From an uncultured Alistipes sp. (GTDB taxonomy: Bacteria; Bacteroidota; Bacteroidia; Bacteroidales; Rikenellaceae), in NCBI GenBank assembly GCA_944321185.1, contig CALUKH010000002.1, positions 146,941 to 210,940 on the forward strand: a stretch of 64,000 bases of DNA, written 5' to 3'. The position numbers and the translations under genes were made by a program. Position 1 is the first letter of the stretch. Every line of letters begins with the position of its first letter. The notes beneath the pieces were generated by a model, which made no database searches, was not told where the DNA came from, and saw only the letters and a program-made list of their open reading frames with translations. Shown one piece after another: positions 35,185 to 44,020 of the stretch.

Positions 35185-36237
35185 TCAACCGTTTTTCATC
35201 ACTTTGCTGACAATCTTTTCCGCAATCTCCCGGTAGCGTTTTTCGACTTCGGGATGCGTGGCCGTAGCCGGGCGCCCCTCTTCCGAACCCTCCATAATCG
35301 ATTGAATGATCGGTATTTCGCCCAGGAAATCCACCCCGCTCTTTTCGGCGTAGGCACGTGCCCCGCCCCGTCCAAAGAGGTAATAGCGGTTTTGCGGCAG
35401 CTCGGCCGGGGTGAACCACGCCATGTTTTCGATGATGCCCGCCACCGGAATGTTGACATTTTCGTTGCGGAACATCTCCACGCCGCGCACCACGTCGGCA
35501 ACGGCCACCTGTTGCGGTGTGGAGACGATCACCGCCGCATCGATCTTCAGTTCGCCGATGATCGACAGATGCACGTCACCCGTTCCGGGGGGCAGATCGG
35601 CCAGCAGGAAGTCCAGCGTCCCCCAGCGCGTCTGGTGGATCATCTGCTTCAGGGCGCTCACGGCCATGGCGCCGCGCCAGAGCAGCGCATCGGTCGGTTT
35701 GATGAAGAAGCCGATCGACATGAGTTTGATGTCCATCGATTCGGCCGGGACGATGTGTTCGGCGCCATCCTCCTCGACGGCTTCGGGCATGTACCCCTCG
35801 ACGCCGAACATTTTGGGTTGTGAGGGTCCGTAGATGTCGGCATCGAGGATTCCGACGCGGAAACCCATGTTGCGCAGGGCGATGGCCAGGTTGGCCGTGA
35901 CGGTCGACTTCCCTACCCCGCCCTTGCCCGAGGCCACGGCGATTACCTTGGCGATACCGCCCGTGGTGGTCGAGAGTTTGGGTTCGGGACGCGGTGCGGC
36001 GCCCCCCTCCTTGATGACGACGAGGACCTCGGCCCCCGGGAAAGCCTCACGCAGCAGGCTTTCGGCCTGGTTTTTGATCTTCACGGCAAAGGGGTCGCGC
36101 GGCTTGGCAAAGCGCAGCACGACGGTCACCTTTCCTTCGGCCGTAGCCAGGTGTTCGATAAAACCGCTCGAGACGATATCCTTGCCCGTTTCCGGGTGGA
36201 TGATCGTGGCGAGCAGCTGTTTTATTTTTTCTTCCAT
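35185..36237 (-). CDS. mrp: Mrp/ApbC P-loop iron-sulfur carrier
   Basis: Cytoplasmic ATPase of 350 residues that holds and delivers 4Fe-4S clusters. An N-terminal MIP18/DUF59-like domain (1-85, HPETGKDIVSSGFIEHL) precedes the P-loop domain: deviant Walker A ASGKGGVGKST near 104-114, GILDADIYGPSQP, LADLPPGTGD. The usual CxxC near the C-terminus is not evident here (region NMAWFTPAELPQNRYYLFGRGG), which is worth noting; many Mrp proteins carry it there. ATG at 36235-36237, after a TATCTTTG box at 36262-36269; the upstream in-frame TTG at 36264 falls inside that box and is rejected. Confidence 0.93.
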   Translation of the reverse strand: MEEKIKQLLATIIHPETGKDIVSSGFIEHLATAEGKVTVVLRFAKPRDPFAVKIKNQAESLLREAFPGAEVLVVIKEGGAAPRPEPKLSTTTGGIAKVIAVASGKGGVGKSTVTANLAIALRNMGFRVGILDADIYGPSQPKMFGVEGYMPEAVEEDGAEHIVPAESMDIKLMSIGFFIKPTDALLWRGAMAVSALKQMIHQTRWGTLDFLLADLPPGTGDVHLSIIGELKIDAAVIVSTPQQVAVADVVRGVEMFRNENVNIPVAGIIENMAWFTPAELPQNRYYLFGRGGARAYAEKSGVDFLGEIPIIQSIMEGSEEGRPATATHPEVEKRYREIAEKIVSKVMKNG

Positions 36238-36261
36238 AAATGCTGTGGGTGTTACTTTTTG

Positions 36262-36269
36262 CAAAGATA
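36262..36269 (-). promoter_or_regulatory. -7 box of mrp
   Basis: TATCTTTG on the minus strand, 24 bases before the ATG. It faces the sppA promoter across the operator at 36309-36327. Confidence 0.65.
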
Positions 36270-36308
36270 ACGCATATTTTCAGCTTTAAATATATTGTGC
36301 AAATTTAT

Positions 36309-36327
36309 TTTATCGAAAAACGATAAA
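36309..36327. promoter_or_regulatory. Palindromic operator between mrp and sppA
   Basis: TTTATCG-AAAAA-CGATAAA, the same 7-base arms and 5-base spacing as the site at 12507-12525. It lies 27 bases before the sppA -7 box and about 40 bases before the mrp -7 box, so it could act on both. Confidence 0.6.
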
Positions 36328-36354
36328 TTTTATTTGTTTTTCGTAAAAGATACG

Positions 36355-36362
36355 TATCTTTG
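36355..36362 (+). promoter_or_regulatory. -7 box of sppA
   Basis: TATCTTTG, implying a leader of about 100 bases before the ATG at 36470. The leader has a run of eight G. Confidence 0.65.
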
Positions 36363-36469
36363 CAAAGGAGCGACCGGGGGGGGAAACGGAGGACTCCCCT
36401 GCGATCGGAATCCGCGGCGGCTGCGGTCGCACTTCTTCACCCGTTGAATATTTGTTAACAATCGCGCAT

Positions 36470-38248
36470 ATGATGAATTTCTGGAAGACATTTTTGGCCG
36501 GCTTGCTTGCCGTGGTGGCGGGCGGGGCGCTGTTTTTCTTTTTTGGCATGCTGCTGCTGGTGGCGATCGCCGGGTCGATGGAGAAGAGCGTGGGGGTCTC
36601 CCCCGAGACGATCCTGAAGATCGACTTTTCGGAGATGGTGACCGATGCACCGTCGACGGATCCGCTGGCCGGCATCGACGTGATGACGCTTCAGAGTACG
36701 CCGCAGCTGTCGCTGTTCAAGGTGCTGCGGACGATCGAGACGGCGGCGGTCGACGATCGGATCAAGGGGATCTACCTGCGTATGAACGGTGCGGGCGGCA
36801 TTGCCGGCACGGCGCTGCTCGAGGAGCTGCGTGCGGCGCTCGAGGAGTTCCGGGCCAGCGGCAAGTTCATCGTGGCCTACAACGAGACCTACTCCCAGGG
36901 ACAGTACTACCTGGCATCGGTGGCCGACCGCATCTACCTGCAGCCCGAGGGGGGGCTGGACTGGACGGGTCTGGCTTCGAACGTCACCTTTTACAAGGGG
37001 CTTCTGGACAAACTCGATCTGAAGGTTGAGGTTTTCCGTCCGACGGCCTGCCGCTACAAGAGTGCCGTGGAGCCCTTCATTCTCGACCGCATGTCGCCGG
37101 CCAACCGCGAACAGATGCAGCAGCTGGTCAATTCGATGTGGAGCACCATTTCGGGGGACGTATGCGCTTCGCGGGGGATCGATCCCGAGGTGATGCGCCG
37201 CGTGACGGACGAACTCGGGGTTTCGCTCTCGGACGAGGCGCTCAAGTACGGTTTTGTCGACGGACTGATCTACGAGGATCAGATGGACGACGTCTTTGCC
37301 GAACTGGGCGTGGTGTCCGACGACGGCGATTATAGCTTCCTCACACTGGGCCAGTACGCCTCGCAGGTGGGTGTCGATCTGAAGAATCTTTCGGCCGATC
37401 AGGTGGCCATCGTCTATGCCGACGGACAGATCGTCGACGGGGCGGGTTACGGCCGTGCGGTCTATGGCAATACGCTGGCCGCGGAGCTGGCCGAGGTGCG
37501 CACCGACGAACGGGTGAAGGCCGTTGTCGTACGGGTCAATTCGCCCGGTGGCAGCGCACTGGCTTCGGATGTCATCTGGCGTGAGATGGAGCTGCTGCGG
37601 CAGGAGAAGCCGGTCATCGTCTCGATGGGCTCGTATGCGGCCAGTGGCGGATACTACATTTCGTGTCCGGCCGATGCGATCGTGGCCGACCGGCTGACGC
37701 TGACCGGTTCGATCGGCGTCTACGGCATGATCCTCGATTCGCGCGAGGCGCTGAAGGAGAAGCTGGGCATCACGGTGGACGGCGTGCAGAGCAACACATC
37801 GTCGGATTTCCTCGGCAAGGGTCCCCTCACGCCCGTGCAGCGGGCCATGATCATGCGCGGCGTGGATCGTGTCTACGGGACCTTCACGAAGGATGTCTCG
37901 CAGGGTCGCAACCTGCCGCTCGAACGCGTGCTGGAGATTGCCGGCGGACGGGTCTGGACGGGGGCTGATGCGCTCGGCATCGGACTGGTCGACGGTTGCG
38001 GCGGTCTGAAGACGGCCATTGCCCTGGCTGTGGAGAAGGCCGATCTGGGCGAGAATTTCCGCGTGGTGGAGGTGAGCGAACAGCCGTCGGGACTGCTGGC
38101 ACTGCTCTCGTCGTTGAATGCCAACATCCGTGCCGGCTTCACGCATTCGGAACTGGGCGGCATGATGAAGGAGTACGAACGGGTGCGTGAGGCGCTCAGT
38201 CAGCAGGGCATCGTGATGTATTCACCCTACCGGGTCGAATTGCAGTAG
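36470..38248 (+). CDS. sppA: Signal peptide peptidase SppA (67 kDa type)
   Basis: Membrane-bound serine peptidase of 592 residues that degrades cleaved signal peptides at the periplasmic face. One N-terminal membrane helix (about 7-32, FLAGLLAVVAGGALFFFFGMLLLVAIAG) and two tandem S49 domains are present. The catalytic Lys is in CRYKSAVEPF of the N-terminal domain and the Ser in GSYAASGGYYIS of the C-terminal domain, the E. coli SppA arrangement. Two adjacent ATG codons, 36470 and 36473, are both possible. A palindromic operator lies upstream and a strong terminator follows. Confidence 0.94.
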   Translation: MMNFWKTFLAGLLAVVAGGALFFFFGMLLLVAIAGSMEKSVGVSPETILKIDFSEMVTDAPSTDPLAGIDVMTLQSTPQLSLFKVLRTIETAAVDDRIKGIYLRMNGAGGIAGTALLEELRAALEEFRASGKFIVAYNETYSQGQYYLASVADRIYLQPEGGLDWTGLASNVTFYKGLLDKLDLKVEVFRPTACRYKSAVEPFILDRMSPANREQMQQLVNSMWSTISGDVCASRGIDPEVMRRVTDELGVSLSDEALKYGFVDGLIYEDQMDDVFAELGVVSDDGDYSFLTLGQYASQVGVDLKNLSADQVAIVYADGQIVDGAGYGRAVYGNTLAAELAEVRTDERVKAVVVRVNSPGGSALASDVIWREMELLRQEKPVIVSMGSYAASGGYYISCPADAIVADRLTLTGSIGVYGMILDSREALKEKLGITVDGVQSNTSSDFLGKGPLTPVQRAMIMRGVDRVYGTFTKDVSQGRNLPLERVLEIAGGRVWTGADALGIGLVDGCGGLKTAIALAVEKADLGENFRVVEVSEQPSGLLALLSSLNANIRAGFTHSELGGMMKEYERVREALSQQGIVMYSPYRVELQ

Positions 38249-38277
38249 ATCGTCCCGCACACACTCCCGATCTGAAA

Positions 38278-38307
38278 GGCGCCCCGGTCATGGGGCGCTT
38301 TTTTTTT
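38278..38307 (+). terminator. Terminator of sppA
   Basis: A GC-rich stem GGCGCCCC / GGGGCGC with a 6-base loop and nine T. Confidence 0.92.
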
Positions 38308-38352
38308 GGAATAAATTTCCGGATCGGGGCCCGGTTTCTGGAGGCTTTCTGT

Positions 38353-38360
38353 TATCTTTG
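38353..38360 (+). promoter_or_regulatory. -7 box of queD-polA
   Basis: TATCTTTG, ending only 4 bases before the queD ATG (38365). Transcription would begin at or next to the start codon. Confidence 0.65.
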
Positions 38361-38364
38361 CAAT

Positions 38365-38817
38365 ATGGCAGTAATCAGATTGACCAAGGAATTTTCGTTC
38401 GAGGCGGCACACGCACTCGAAGGATATGACGGCCCGTGCCGCGAGATACACGGGCATTCGTACCGTTTTTTCGTGACGGTGAAGGGCACTCCGGTTGCGG
38501 ATCCCGCGGATCCGAAGTGCGGTATGGTGATGGATTTCGGCGTGCTGAAGCGCATCGTCAACGACGAGATCGTTTCGCGTTTCGACCATGCGCTGGTCCT
38601 GAAGGCCTCCGAGGGCGGTGAGGAGCTTTACCGGGTGTTGTCGGCACGTTTCAGCAACATCATCCGGGTGGATTACCAGCCCACGTGCGAGAACATGCTC
38701 ACGGACTTTGCCGTCCGCATTGCGGCGCGCCTGCCCGAAGGGGTGATGCTTCACTCGCTGCGGCTGCACGAGACGGCCACCTCGTTTGCCGAGTGGTTTG
38801 CCGACGACAATGCCTGA
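38365..38817 (+). CDS. queD: QueD, 6-carboxy-5,6,7,8-tetrahydropterin synthase (PTPS family)
   Basis: Zinc enzyme of 150 residues in preQ0/queuosine synthesis, acting on the product of GTP cyclohydrolase I (folE is at 43.4 kb). Zinc ligands are in FEAAHAL and HGHSYRF; a Cys-bearing segment GPCREI, FDHALVL and the PTCENM motif agree with QueD or 6-pyruvoyl-tetrahydropterin synthase. QueC and QueE are not in the window. The ATG at 38365 is chosen because the -7 box ends at 38360, so any longer N-terminus would start upstream of the promoter. polA follows 27 bases later. Confidence 0.9.
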   Translation: MAVIRLTKEFSFEAAHALEGYDGPCREIHGHSYRFFVTVKGTPVADPADPKCGMVMDFGVLKRIVNDEIVSRFDHALVLKASEGGEELYRVLSARFSNIIRVDYQPTCENMLTDFAVRIAARLPEGVMLHSLRLHETATSFAEWFADDNA

Positions 38818-38844
38818 ACCGATCAAACGACGCAATCGACAACT

Positions 38845-41733
38845 ATGAAAAAACTCTTTCTGGTCGACGCCTATGCGTTGATCTTCAAGTATTATTATGC
38901 GTTTCTGGGGCGTCCGATGCGCAACCGCGACGGGATGAACACCTCGGTGGTGTTCGGTTTCGTGAAGTTCCTGCGTGACATCCTCAAGCGCGAGCATCCC
39001 GATCTGCTGGGCGTGGCGTTCGATCCGCCGGGCGGGAGCTTCCGCCGCGAAATCTTCCCCGAATACAAGGCCAACCGCACGGAGACTCCCGAAGACATCC
39101 TGCGTTCGGTGCCCTATGTCAAGCGGGTGCTGGAGGCGATGTGCATTCCGATTCTCGAGGTCGAGGGCTATGAGGCCGACGACGTGATCGGCACCCTCTC
39201 GCAGAAGGGCGCCAAGGCGGGTTATGACGTCTACATGGTGACGCCCGACAAGGACTACGGACAGCTGGTGAGGGACCATTGCCGGATCTACAAGCAGCGC
39301 GGTTCGGAGGGGAGCATCGAGATCGTCGGCCGCGACGAAATCCGCGAGAAGTACGGCATCGACGATCCTCAGCTGGTGCGTGACATTCTGGCCCTGTGGG
39401 GCGATGCGTCGGACAACATCCCCGGCGTGCCGGGCATCGGCGAGAAGGGGGCCTGCAAGCTGGTCCGCGAATGGGGCACGGTGGAGAATATCCTGGAAAA
39501 CGTCTCGAAGATCCCCGGCAAACAGGGCGAGAAGATCGCCGCATGGGCCGACAACCTGCGGCTGGCCAAGCGTCTGACGACCATTTGCCTCGATGTGCCG
39601 ATCGACTTCCGCGAGGAGGATCTGACGGTCTGCGAGCCGCATCTGGACGATCTGCGGGCCCTTTTTGCCGAACTTGACTTCAAGGCTTTCCTGAACGATC
39701 TTGCGAATCTGGCGCCTCCCGAACCGGTCACGGACGTACCGCGGCAGGAGGCGCAGACCCAGCTGGCCGAGATGGCACGGGCCAAGTCGGCCGCTGCGAA
39801 ACGGGCTGCCCTGGCGGGTCAGGGCACACTGTTCGGCGAACCGGCCGTGGCGCCATCGCCGGCTCCGGCCGCAACAACGGCGGCCGTACCCTCCGAGACG
39901 TTGCAGGCCGAGGCCGAGACGACCTTCGCTACGGCCCAGACCACGCCGCACGAGTATACGCTCGTCGAGACGGCCGACCACCTGCGCGAGGTGATCGCTG
40001 CGGTGAGCCGCTACGCAGAGGTCTGCTTCGATACCGAGACGACGGGTCTCGACGTCTTCAACGACCGCATCGTGGGGTTGTCGCTGGCCGTCGAACCCTT
40101 CCGGGCGTGGTACGTTCCCTTCAGCGAGGCCAATACGCGCGAATATGCGGAGATCATCCGCCCGCTGTTCGAGGATGAACGCATCGCCAAGATCGGCCAG
40201 AACGTCAAGTTCGACCTGATGGTGCTGCGGCAGCTGGGCATCACCGTCCGCGGCCGCTTCTACGATACGATGATCCTCCACTACCTGCTCGATCCCGAGT
40301 CGCGGCACAACATGAACGTATTGGCCGAGCGCTATCTGAACTACCGTCCGATCGAGATCGAGACGCTGATCGGCAAGGGCTCCAAGCAGCTGACGATGGA
40401 TCTGGTCAACGTCGAGCGTGTGAAGGAGTATGCCGCCGAGGATGCCGACGTGACGCTGCGGCTGAAGCAGGTGCTCTACCCGATGGTCGAGCAGATCGGG
40501 CTGCACGACCTCTACTTCGAGATCGAGGAGCCGATGATTGCCGTGCTGGCCGACATCGAGATGGCCGGCGTGCGGATCGACACCGAGGCGCTGGCCCACT
40601 ATGCCGTGGAGCTGAACCGCAAGCTGGCGGAGCTGGAGGCGGCCGTACGCTCCGAGGCGGGCGAACCGAATCTGAACATCAACTCGACGCGTCAGCTGGG
40701 CGAGGTGCTCTTTGCGAAGATGCGCATTGCCGAGAAGCCGAAGATGACCCGTACGAAGCAGTTCTGCACCGACGAGGAGTACCTCCAGAGCTTTGCCCAC
40801 AAACACCGCATCGTCGATCTGATTCTCGAATACCGCGGCGTGAAGAAGCTGTTGTCGACCTATGTCGAGGCGCTTCCGCAGCTGGTCAACCGCCGTACGG
40901 GACGCATCCACACGTCGTTCAACCAGGCCGTGACGGCCACCGGACGCCTCTCGTCGACGAATCCCAACCTGCAGAACATCCCCGTGCGTGACGAAATGGG
41001 GCGCCGTATCCGCAAGGCCTTTATCCCCTCGGACGAGAATCATCTGTTGCTGTCGGCCGACTACAGCCAGGTCGAATTGCGACTGATGGCCCACCTGTCG
41101 GGTGACGAGGCGTTGATCGCCGCCTTCGAACACGGCGAGGATGTCCATGCGGCGACCGCGGCGCGGCTCTTCAACAAGCCGATCTCGGAGGTGACCCCCG
41201 AGGAGCGGCGCCGGGCCAAGACGGCCAATTTCGGCATCATCTACGGCATTTCGGCCTTCGGGCTGAGCCAGCGGCTGGAGATTCCCCGCAAGGAGGCCAA
41301 GGAGATCATCGACGGCTATTTTGCATCCTACCCCAAGGTTCGCGAGTATATGGAGCACGTCGTGGCGAAGGCCCGCGAGGATGGCTTCGTGACGACGATC
41401 TTCGGGCGCCGCCGCTATCTGAACGACATCGCGTCGCACAACGCCGTGGCACGCGGTCTGGCCGAGCGCAACGCCGTGAATGCCCCGATTCAGGGTTCGG
41501 CGGCCGACATCATGAAGATTGCCATGATCAACGTCCACCGGCGTTTTGCCGCCGAGGGAATTCGTTCGCGGGTGATCCTGCAGGTTCACGACGAACTGGT
41601 GGTCGACATGCTGTGCGAGGAGCAGGAGCAGGTCGTGCGCATCGTCACCGAGTGCATGGAGTCGGCCGCGAAGCTCCGCGTACGGCTCATTGCCGATGCC
41701 GGCGTGGGGCACAACTGGCTGGAGGCCCACTAA
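38845..41733 (+). CDS. polA: DNA polymerase I with active proofreading domain
   Basis: Repair and Okazaki-fragment polymerase of 962 residues. 5'-3' exonuclease domain about 1-290 (FLVDAYALIFKYYYAF, VEGYEADDVIG, WGDASDNIPGVPGIG); an Ala/Pro/Thr-rich linker about 310-370; 3'-5' exonuclease with all three motifs intact (CFDTETTGLDV, GQNVKFDLMVL, YAAEDADVTL), unlike the degenerate proofreading domain of some bacteria; polymerase domain with motif A (DYSQVELRLMAHLSGD), motif B (RRAKTANFGIIYG) and motif C (LQVHDELVV). It lies close to the proposed origin. A short near-duplicate (CTGGAGGCC..CTRATG) spans the stop codon. Confidence 0.97.
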   Translation: MKKLFLVDAYALIFKYYYAFLGRPMRNRDGMNTSVVFGFVKFLRDILKREHPDLLGVAFDPPGGSFRREIFPEYKANRTETPEDILRSVPYVKRVLEAMCIPILEVEGYEADDVIGTLSQKGAKAGYDVYMVTPDKDYGQLVRDHCRIYKQRGSEGSIEIVGRDEIREKYGIDDPQLVRDILALWGDASDNIPGVPGIGEKGACKLVREWGTVENILENVSKIPGKQGEKIAAWADNLRLAKRLTTICLDVPIDFREEDLTVCEPHLDDLRALFAELDFKAFLNDLANLAPPEPVTDVPRQEAQTQLAEMARAKSAAAKRAALAGQGTLFGEPAVAPSPAPAATTAAVPSETLQAEAETTFATAQTTPHEYTLVETADHLREVIAAVSRYAEVCFDTETTGLDVFNDRIVGLSLAVEPFRAWYVPFSEANTREYAEIIRPLFEDERIAKIGQNVKFDLMVLRQLGITVRGRFYDTMILHYLLDPESRHNMNVLAERYLNYRPIEIETLIGKGSKQLTMDLVNVERVKEYAAEDADVTLRLKQVLYPMVEQIGLHDLYFEIEEPMIAVLADIEMAGVRIDTEALAHYAVELNRKLAELEAAVRSEAGEPNLNINSTRQLGEVLFAKMRIAEKPKMTRTKQFCTDEEYLQSFAHKHRIVDLILEYRGVKKLLSTYVEALPQLVNRRTGRIHTSFNQAVTATGRLSSTNPNLQNIPVRDEMGRRIRKAFIPSDENHLLLSADYSQVELRLMAHLSGDEALIAAFEHGEDVHAATAARLFNKPISEVTPEERRRAKTANFGIIYGISAFGLSQRLEIPRKEAKEIIDGYFASYPKVREYMEHVVAKAREDGFVTTIFGRRRYLNDIASHNAVARGLAERNAVNAPIQGSAADIMKIAMINVHRRFAAEGIRSRVILQVHDELVVDMLCEEQEQVVRIVTECMESAAKLRVRLIADAGVGHNWLEAH

Positions 41734-41870
41734 TGTCCACTGGAGGCCTGCTGATGCCCGCCGAAGGAGCAAAGGGCCGAAGGGGCATCCCGGACATTGA
41801 CGAAAATCCCGCTCGGCCGGAGGTGCAGACGTCGCACCTGACATTGTATACTGCCGTTACAGGCCCAGAA

Positions 41871-41902
41871 AAAACCCGCTCTCACCGGAAGAGCGGGTTT
41901 TT
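41871..41902. terminator. Bidirectional terminator after polA
   Basis: An 11-base-pair stem AAAACCCGCTC / GAGCGGGTTTT with a 9-base loop and A/T flanks; it serves both polA and the convergent outer membrane protein gene. Confidence 0.9.
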
Positions 41903-41933
41903 TGTTGGACAGGGCCGGTTTGCCGGGCCGGTG

Positions 41934-42560
41934 TCAGAAGGAGATACCGACGCGCAGACCGAAGTTGTTGAGGTTGTTGACGCGATAGACCAGCACGTCG
42001 CCCTCGTTGGTGGCGTAGTTGTAGTAGAGTGCCACGTGGAACCCCATGCGGTAGTCCGGACGCGGGAAGATCGAGACGCCGACCTCGGGCGAGAGGTAGA
42101 ATCCCCACGTCTCGGTGTACTGACGCACGACGTAGTAGTAGGACGAGAGTTCGGCGTAGCAGGCTCCGAGCTTCAGTCCGACATAGGGCTGGAAGACGCT
42201 GTCCGTTAACCAGTTGTAACGGCTCGTCACGCCGAACGGCAACTGGAACAGCGCATGTTTCTGATTGGTGGTCAGGGCGGCGCCGTCGCCCAGATCGAGC
42301 GTCTGACGGTCGATGCTCTCCAGGTTGGTCTGATACGAGAGGAAGGGACCCACGGTGATGGCCGGCGTGACGAAGTAACCGCCTTCGAAGTTCATGCCCC
42401 ATCCCGAGGTCTTGTCGGCCAGACCGTTGTCGAGGGGGACGCCCATCTGCCAGTCGACGTTGATGTAGGTGTTGGGGATCAGCTGCGCTTTGCCCGGCAG
42501 AGCGGCTGCCAGCAGGACGATGCAGCATGCAAGGGTCTTGAAGTATTTCGATGTTTTCAT
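41934..42560 (-). CDS. Outer-membrane beta-barrel protein (small, porin-like)
   Basis: Protein of 208 residues with a signal peptide (1-24: MKTSKYFKTLACCIVLLAAALPGKA, then Q). The mature part is an alternating amphipathic pattern with many Y, F, W and G and ends in GLRVGISF, with a C-terminal aromatic residue as needed for barrel insertion. It fits the 8-stranded outer membrane beta-barrel family (OMP_b-brl). No specific function. ATG at 42558-42560. It lies 26 bases after the DUF4136-like lipoprotein gene, so the two are probably cotranscribed. Confidence 0.8.
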   Translation of the reverse strand: MKTSKYFKTLACCIVLLAAALPGKAQLIPNTYINVDWQMGVPLDNGLADKTSGWGMNFEGGYFVTPAITVGPFLSYQTNLESIDRQTLDLGDGAALTTNQKHALFQLPFGVTSRYNWLTDSVFQPYVGLKLGACYAELSSYYYVVRQYTETWGFYLSPEVGVSIFPRPDYRMGFHVALYYNYATNEGDVLVYRVNNLNNFGLRVGISF

Positions 42561-42586
42561 GGTCGGATGTTTTTTTGAGGATGGAA

Positions 42587-43228
42587 CTATTTGGTCAGAT
42601 AGGGCGACTGGGCGAAGGCCTGGTCGACGGCGTCGATCGTGCGCTGAAGGTTGAGTTCGGAGTCGGAGGTGAGCAGTCCGCCGATGTAGCTGTCCCAGAT
42701 GACGGGGAGTTTGCGACCGGTCTCCTGATCGGCCTCCAGGTTGAGCATCTCCATCAGCAGCGAGCCGGCCGTGTAACCGTAGTAGACGCTGTAGGGATAG
42801 TGCCATCCGATCCAGTTGCCCCAGTATCCGGGAGCCCAGTAGTAGGGATAGTACCACCACCAGTAGGGGTTGTTGTAGCCGACGAAGTAGGTCACCTGAC
42901 GCACGTAGCTGAGCTGCAGACCGACGTTGGCGGCCTCTTTCTCGTCGATGCGCAGGTAGCCGGCGTTGTTCATCTGTGCGGCCACGGCGTCGACGATGGC
43001 CAGGGCATCCTCGTCCTTCCAGTATTCGGTCTTGTCGCTGTTCCCGATGATGAGGATGCTGTCGGGGAGGTAGTAGGTGCCGATCGAGGAGAAGTCGGTA
43101 CCCGAATCATGGGCGGTGTAGACCAGATAGTCCCGGTTGAGGTCCGACGTCGAGGGGTCTTTCTGGCACGAGCAGAACGCAACTGCGACGAGTGCGAACG
43201 CAATGTAACGGAGTTGTTTGACGTTCAT
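42587..43228 (-). CDS. DUF4136-like lipoprotein
   Basis: Predicted lipoprotein of 213 residues: the signal MNVKQLRYIAFALVAVAFCSC ends in a lipobox with Cys21. The sequence after it (DLNRDYLVYTAHDSGTDFSSIGTYYLPDSI and IVDAVAAQMNNAGYLRIDEKEAANVGLQLSYV) follows the DUF4136 pattern. A very aromatic stretch (NNPYWWWYYPYYWAPGYWGNWIGW) in the middle is typical of this family in Bacteroidetes. Function unknown; an envelope location is likely. ATG at 43226-43228. No clear -7 box is visible, though the folE terminator upstream implies its own promoter. Confidence 0.85.
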   Translation of the reverse strand: MNVKQLRYIAFALVAVAFCSCQKDPSTSDLNRDYLVYTAHDSGTDFSSIGTYYLPDSILIIGNSDKTEYWKDEDALAIVDAVAAQMNNAGYLRIDEKEAANVGLQLSYVRQVTYFVGYNNPYWWWYYPYYWAPGYWGNWIGWHYPYSVYYGYTAGSLLMEMLNLEADQETGRKLPVIWDSYIGGLLTSDSELNLQRTIDAVDQAFAQSPYLTK

Positions 43229-43318
43229 GATGTTTTGATTTTTGGTTTGCTGTCGGCACAACCCCAAATTTCGTTCCCGCGTGTCGGGAAAATGCCGCTC
43301 CGGGCCGAACGGCACATG

Positions 43319-43355
43319 AAAAAACCGGAAATCCGCAATGAAGGGATTTCCGGTT
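43319..43355 (-). terminator. Terminator of folE
   Basis: A perfect 12-base-pair stem AACCGGAAATCC / GGATTTCCGGTT with a 9-base loop; U-rich on the minus-strand 3' side. Confidence 0.9.
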
Positions 43356-43382
43356 GTGGCAAACGGACCGAAACGGGGTCTG

Positions 43383-43991
43383 TTAGCGATACTTGTGCGA
43401 GATGAGGGTCATGAACTCCTCGCGCGTGCGGTGGTCCGAGAGGAAGATGCCCGTGAAGGCCGAGGTGGTTGTTGCGGACTGCTGCTTTTCGATGCCGCGC
43501 ATCTGCATGCACATGTGGCTGGCTTCGATCACCACGGCCACGCCCATCGGGCTCAGCGCCTCCTGGATGCAGTCGCGGATCTGTACCGTCAGCCGCTCCT
43601 GGACCTGCAGCCGGCGTGCGAAGCACTCCACCACGCGGGCGATTTTCGAGAGTCCGGTGATGTATCCGTTGGGGATGTAGGCGACGTGGGCCTTGCCGTA
43701 GAAGGGCAGCATGTGGTGTTCGCAGAGCGAGTAGAGTTCGATATCCTTGACGAGGACCATCTGTTTGTACTCTTCGCGGAAGGTGGCCGAGCGGATGATC
43801 TCGAGCGGGTTTTCGTCATACCCTTTCGTGAGGAACGACATGGCCTTGGCCACCCGTTCGGGGGTTTTCAGCAGACCTTCGCGGGCGGGGTCCTCGCCCA
43901 GCAGCCGCAGGATTTCGGTATAGTGGTGTTTGAGGGCCTCGATGGTTGCCGCATCGAAGCGTTCCTCCTTTTCATACAGTGTTTTCTCCAT
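43383..43991 (-). CDS. folE: GTP cyclohydrolase I (FolE)
   Basis: Zinc enzyme of 202 residues that turns GTP into 7,8-dihydroneopterin triphosphate, the first step of folate and of queuosine (with QueD) synthesis. The core reads [53 protein letters not shown]; zinc ligands are Cys and His in CEHHMLPF and the later Cys in SHMCMQMRG. The chosen ATG (43989-43991) lies only 7 bases after the TATCTTTG box (43999-44006), so the mRNA would be almost leaderless; a longer reading from 44051 would start upstream of the promoter. Confidence 0.96.
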   Translation of the reverse strand: MEKTLYEKEERFDAATIEALKHHYTEILRLLGEDPAREGLLKTPERVAKAMSFLTKGYDENPLEIIRSATFREEYKQMVLVKDIELYSLCEHHMLPFYGKAHVAYIPNGYITGLSKIARVVECFARRLQVQERLTVQIRDCIQEALSPMGVAVVIEASHMCMQMRGIEKQQSATTTSAFTGIFLSDHRTREEFMTLISHKYR

Positions 43992-43998
43992 GACGGGG

Positions 43999-44006
43999 CA
44001 AAGATA
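43999..44006 (-). promoter_or_regulatory. -7 box of folE
   Basis: TATCTTTG on the minus strand between the oxidoreductase stop and the folE ATG; 7 bases from box to ATG. Confidence 0.6.
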
Positions 44007-44020
44007 CGAAAAGATCCGGA

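Noticed and set aside
41821-41839. Palindrome AGGTGC-N7-GCACCT after polA as a terminator
   Set aside because: No T run follows; the hairpin at 41871-41902 is the credible terminator.
38227-41844. 1205-codon minus-strand frame opposite sppA end, queD and polA
   Set aside because: Spans three real genes and two intergenic regions, crosses a promoter and terminator; clearly a GC-rich shadow.
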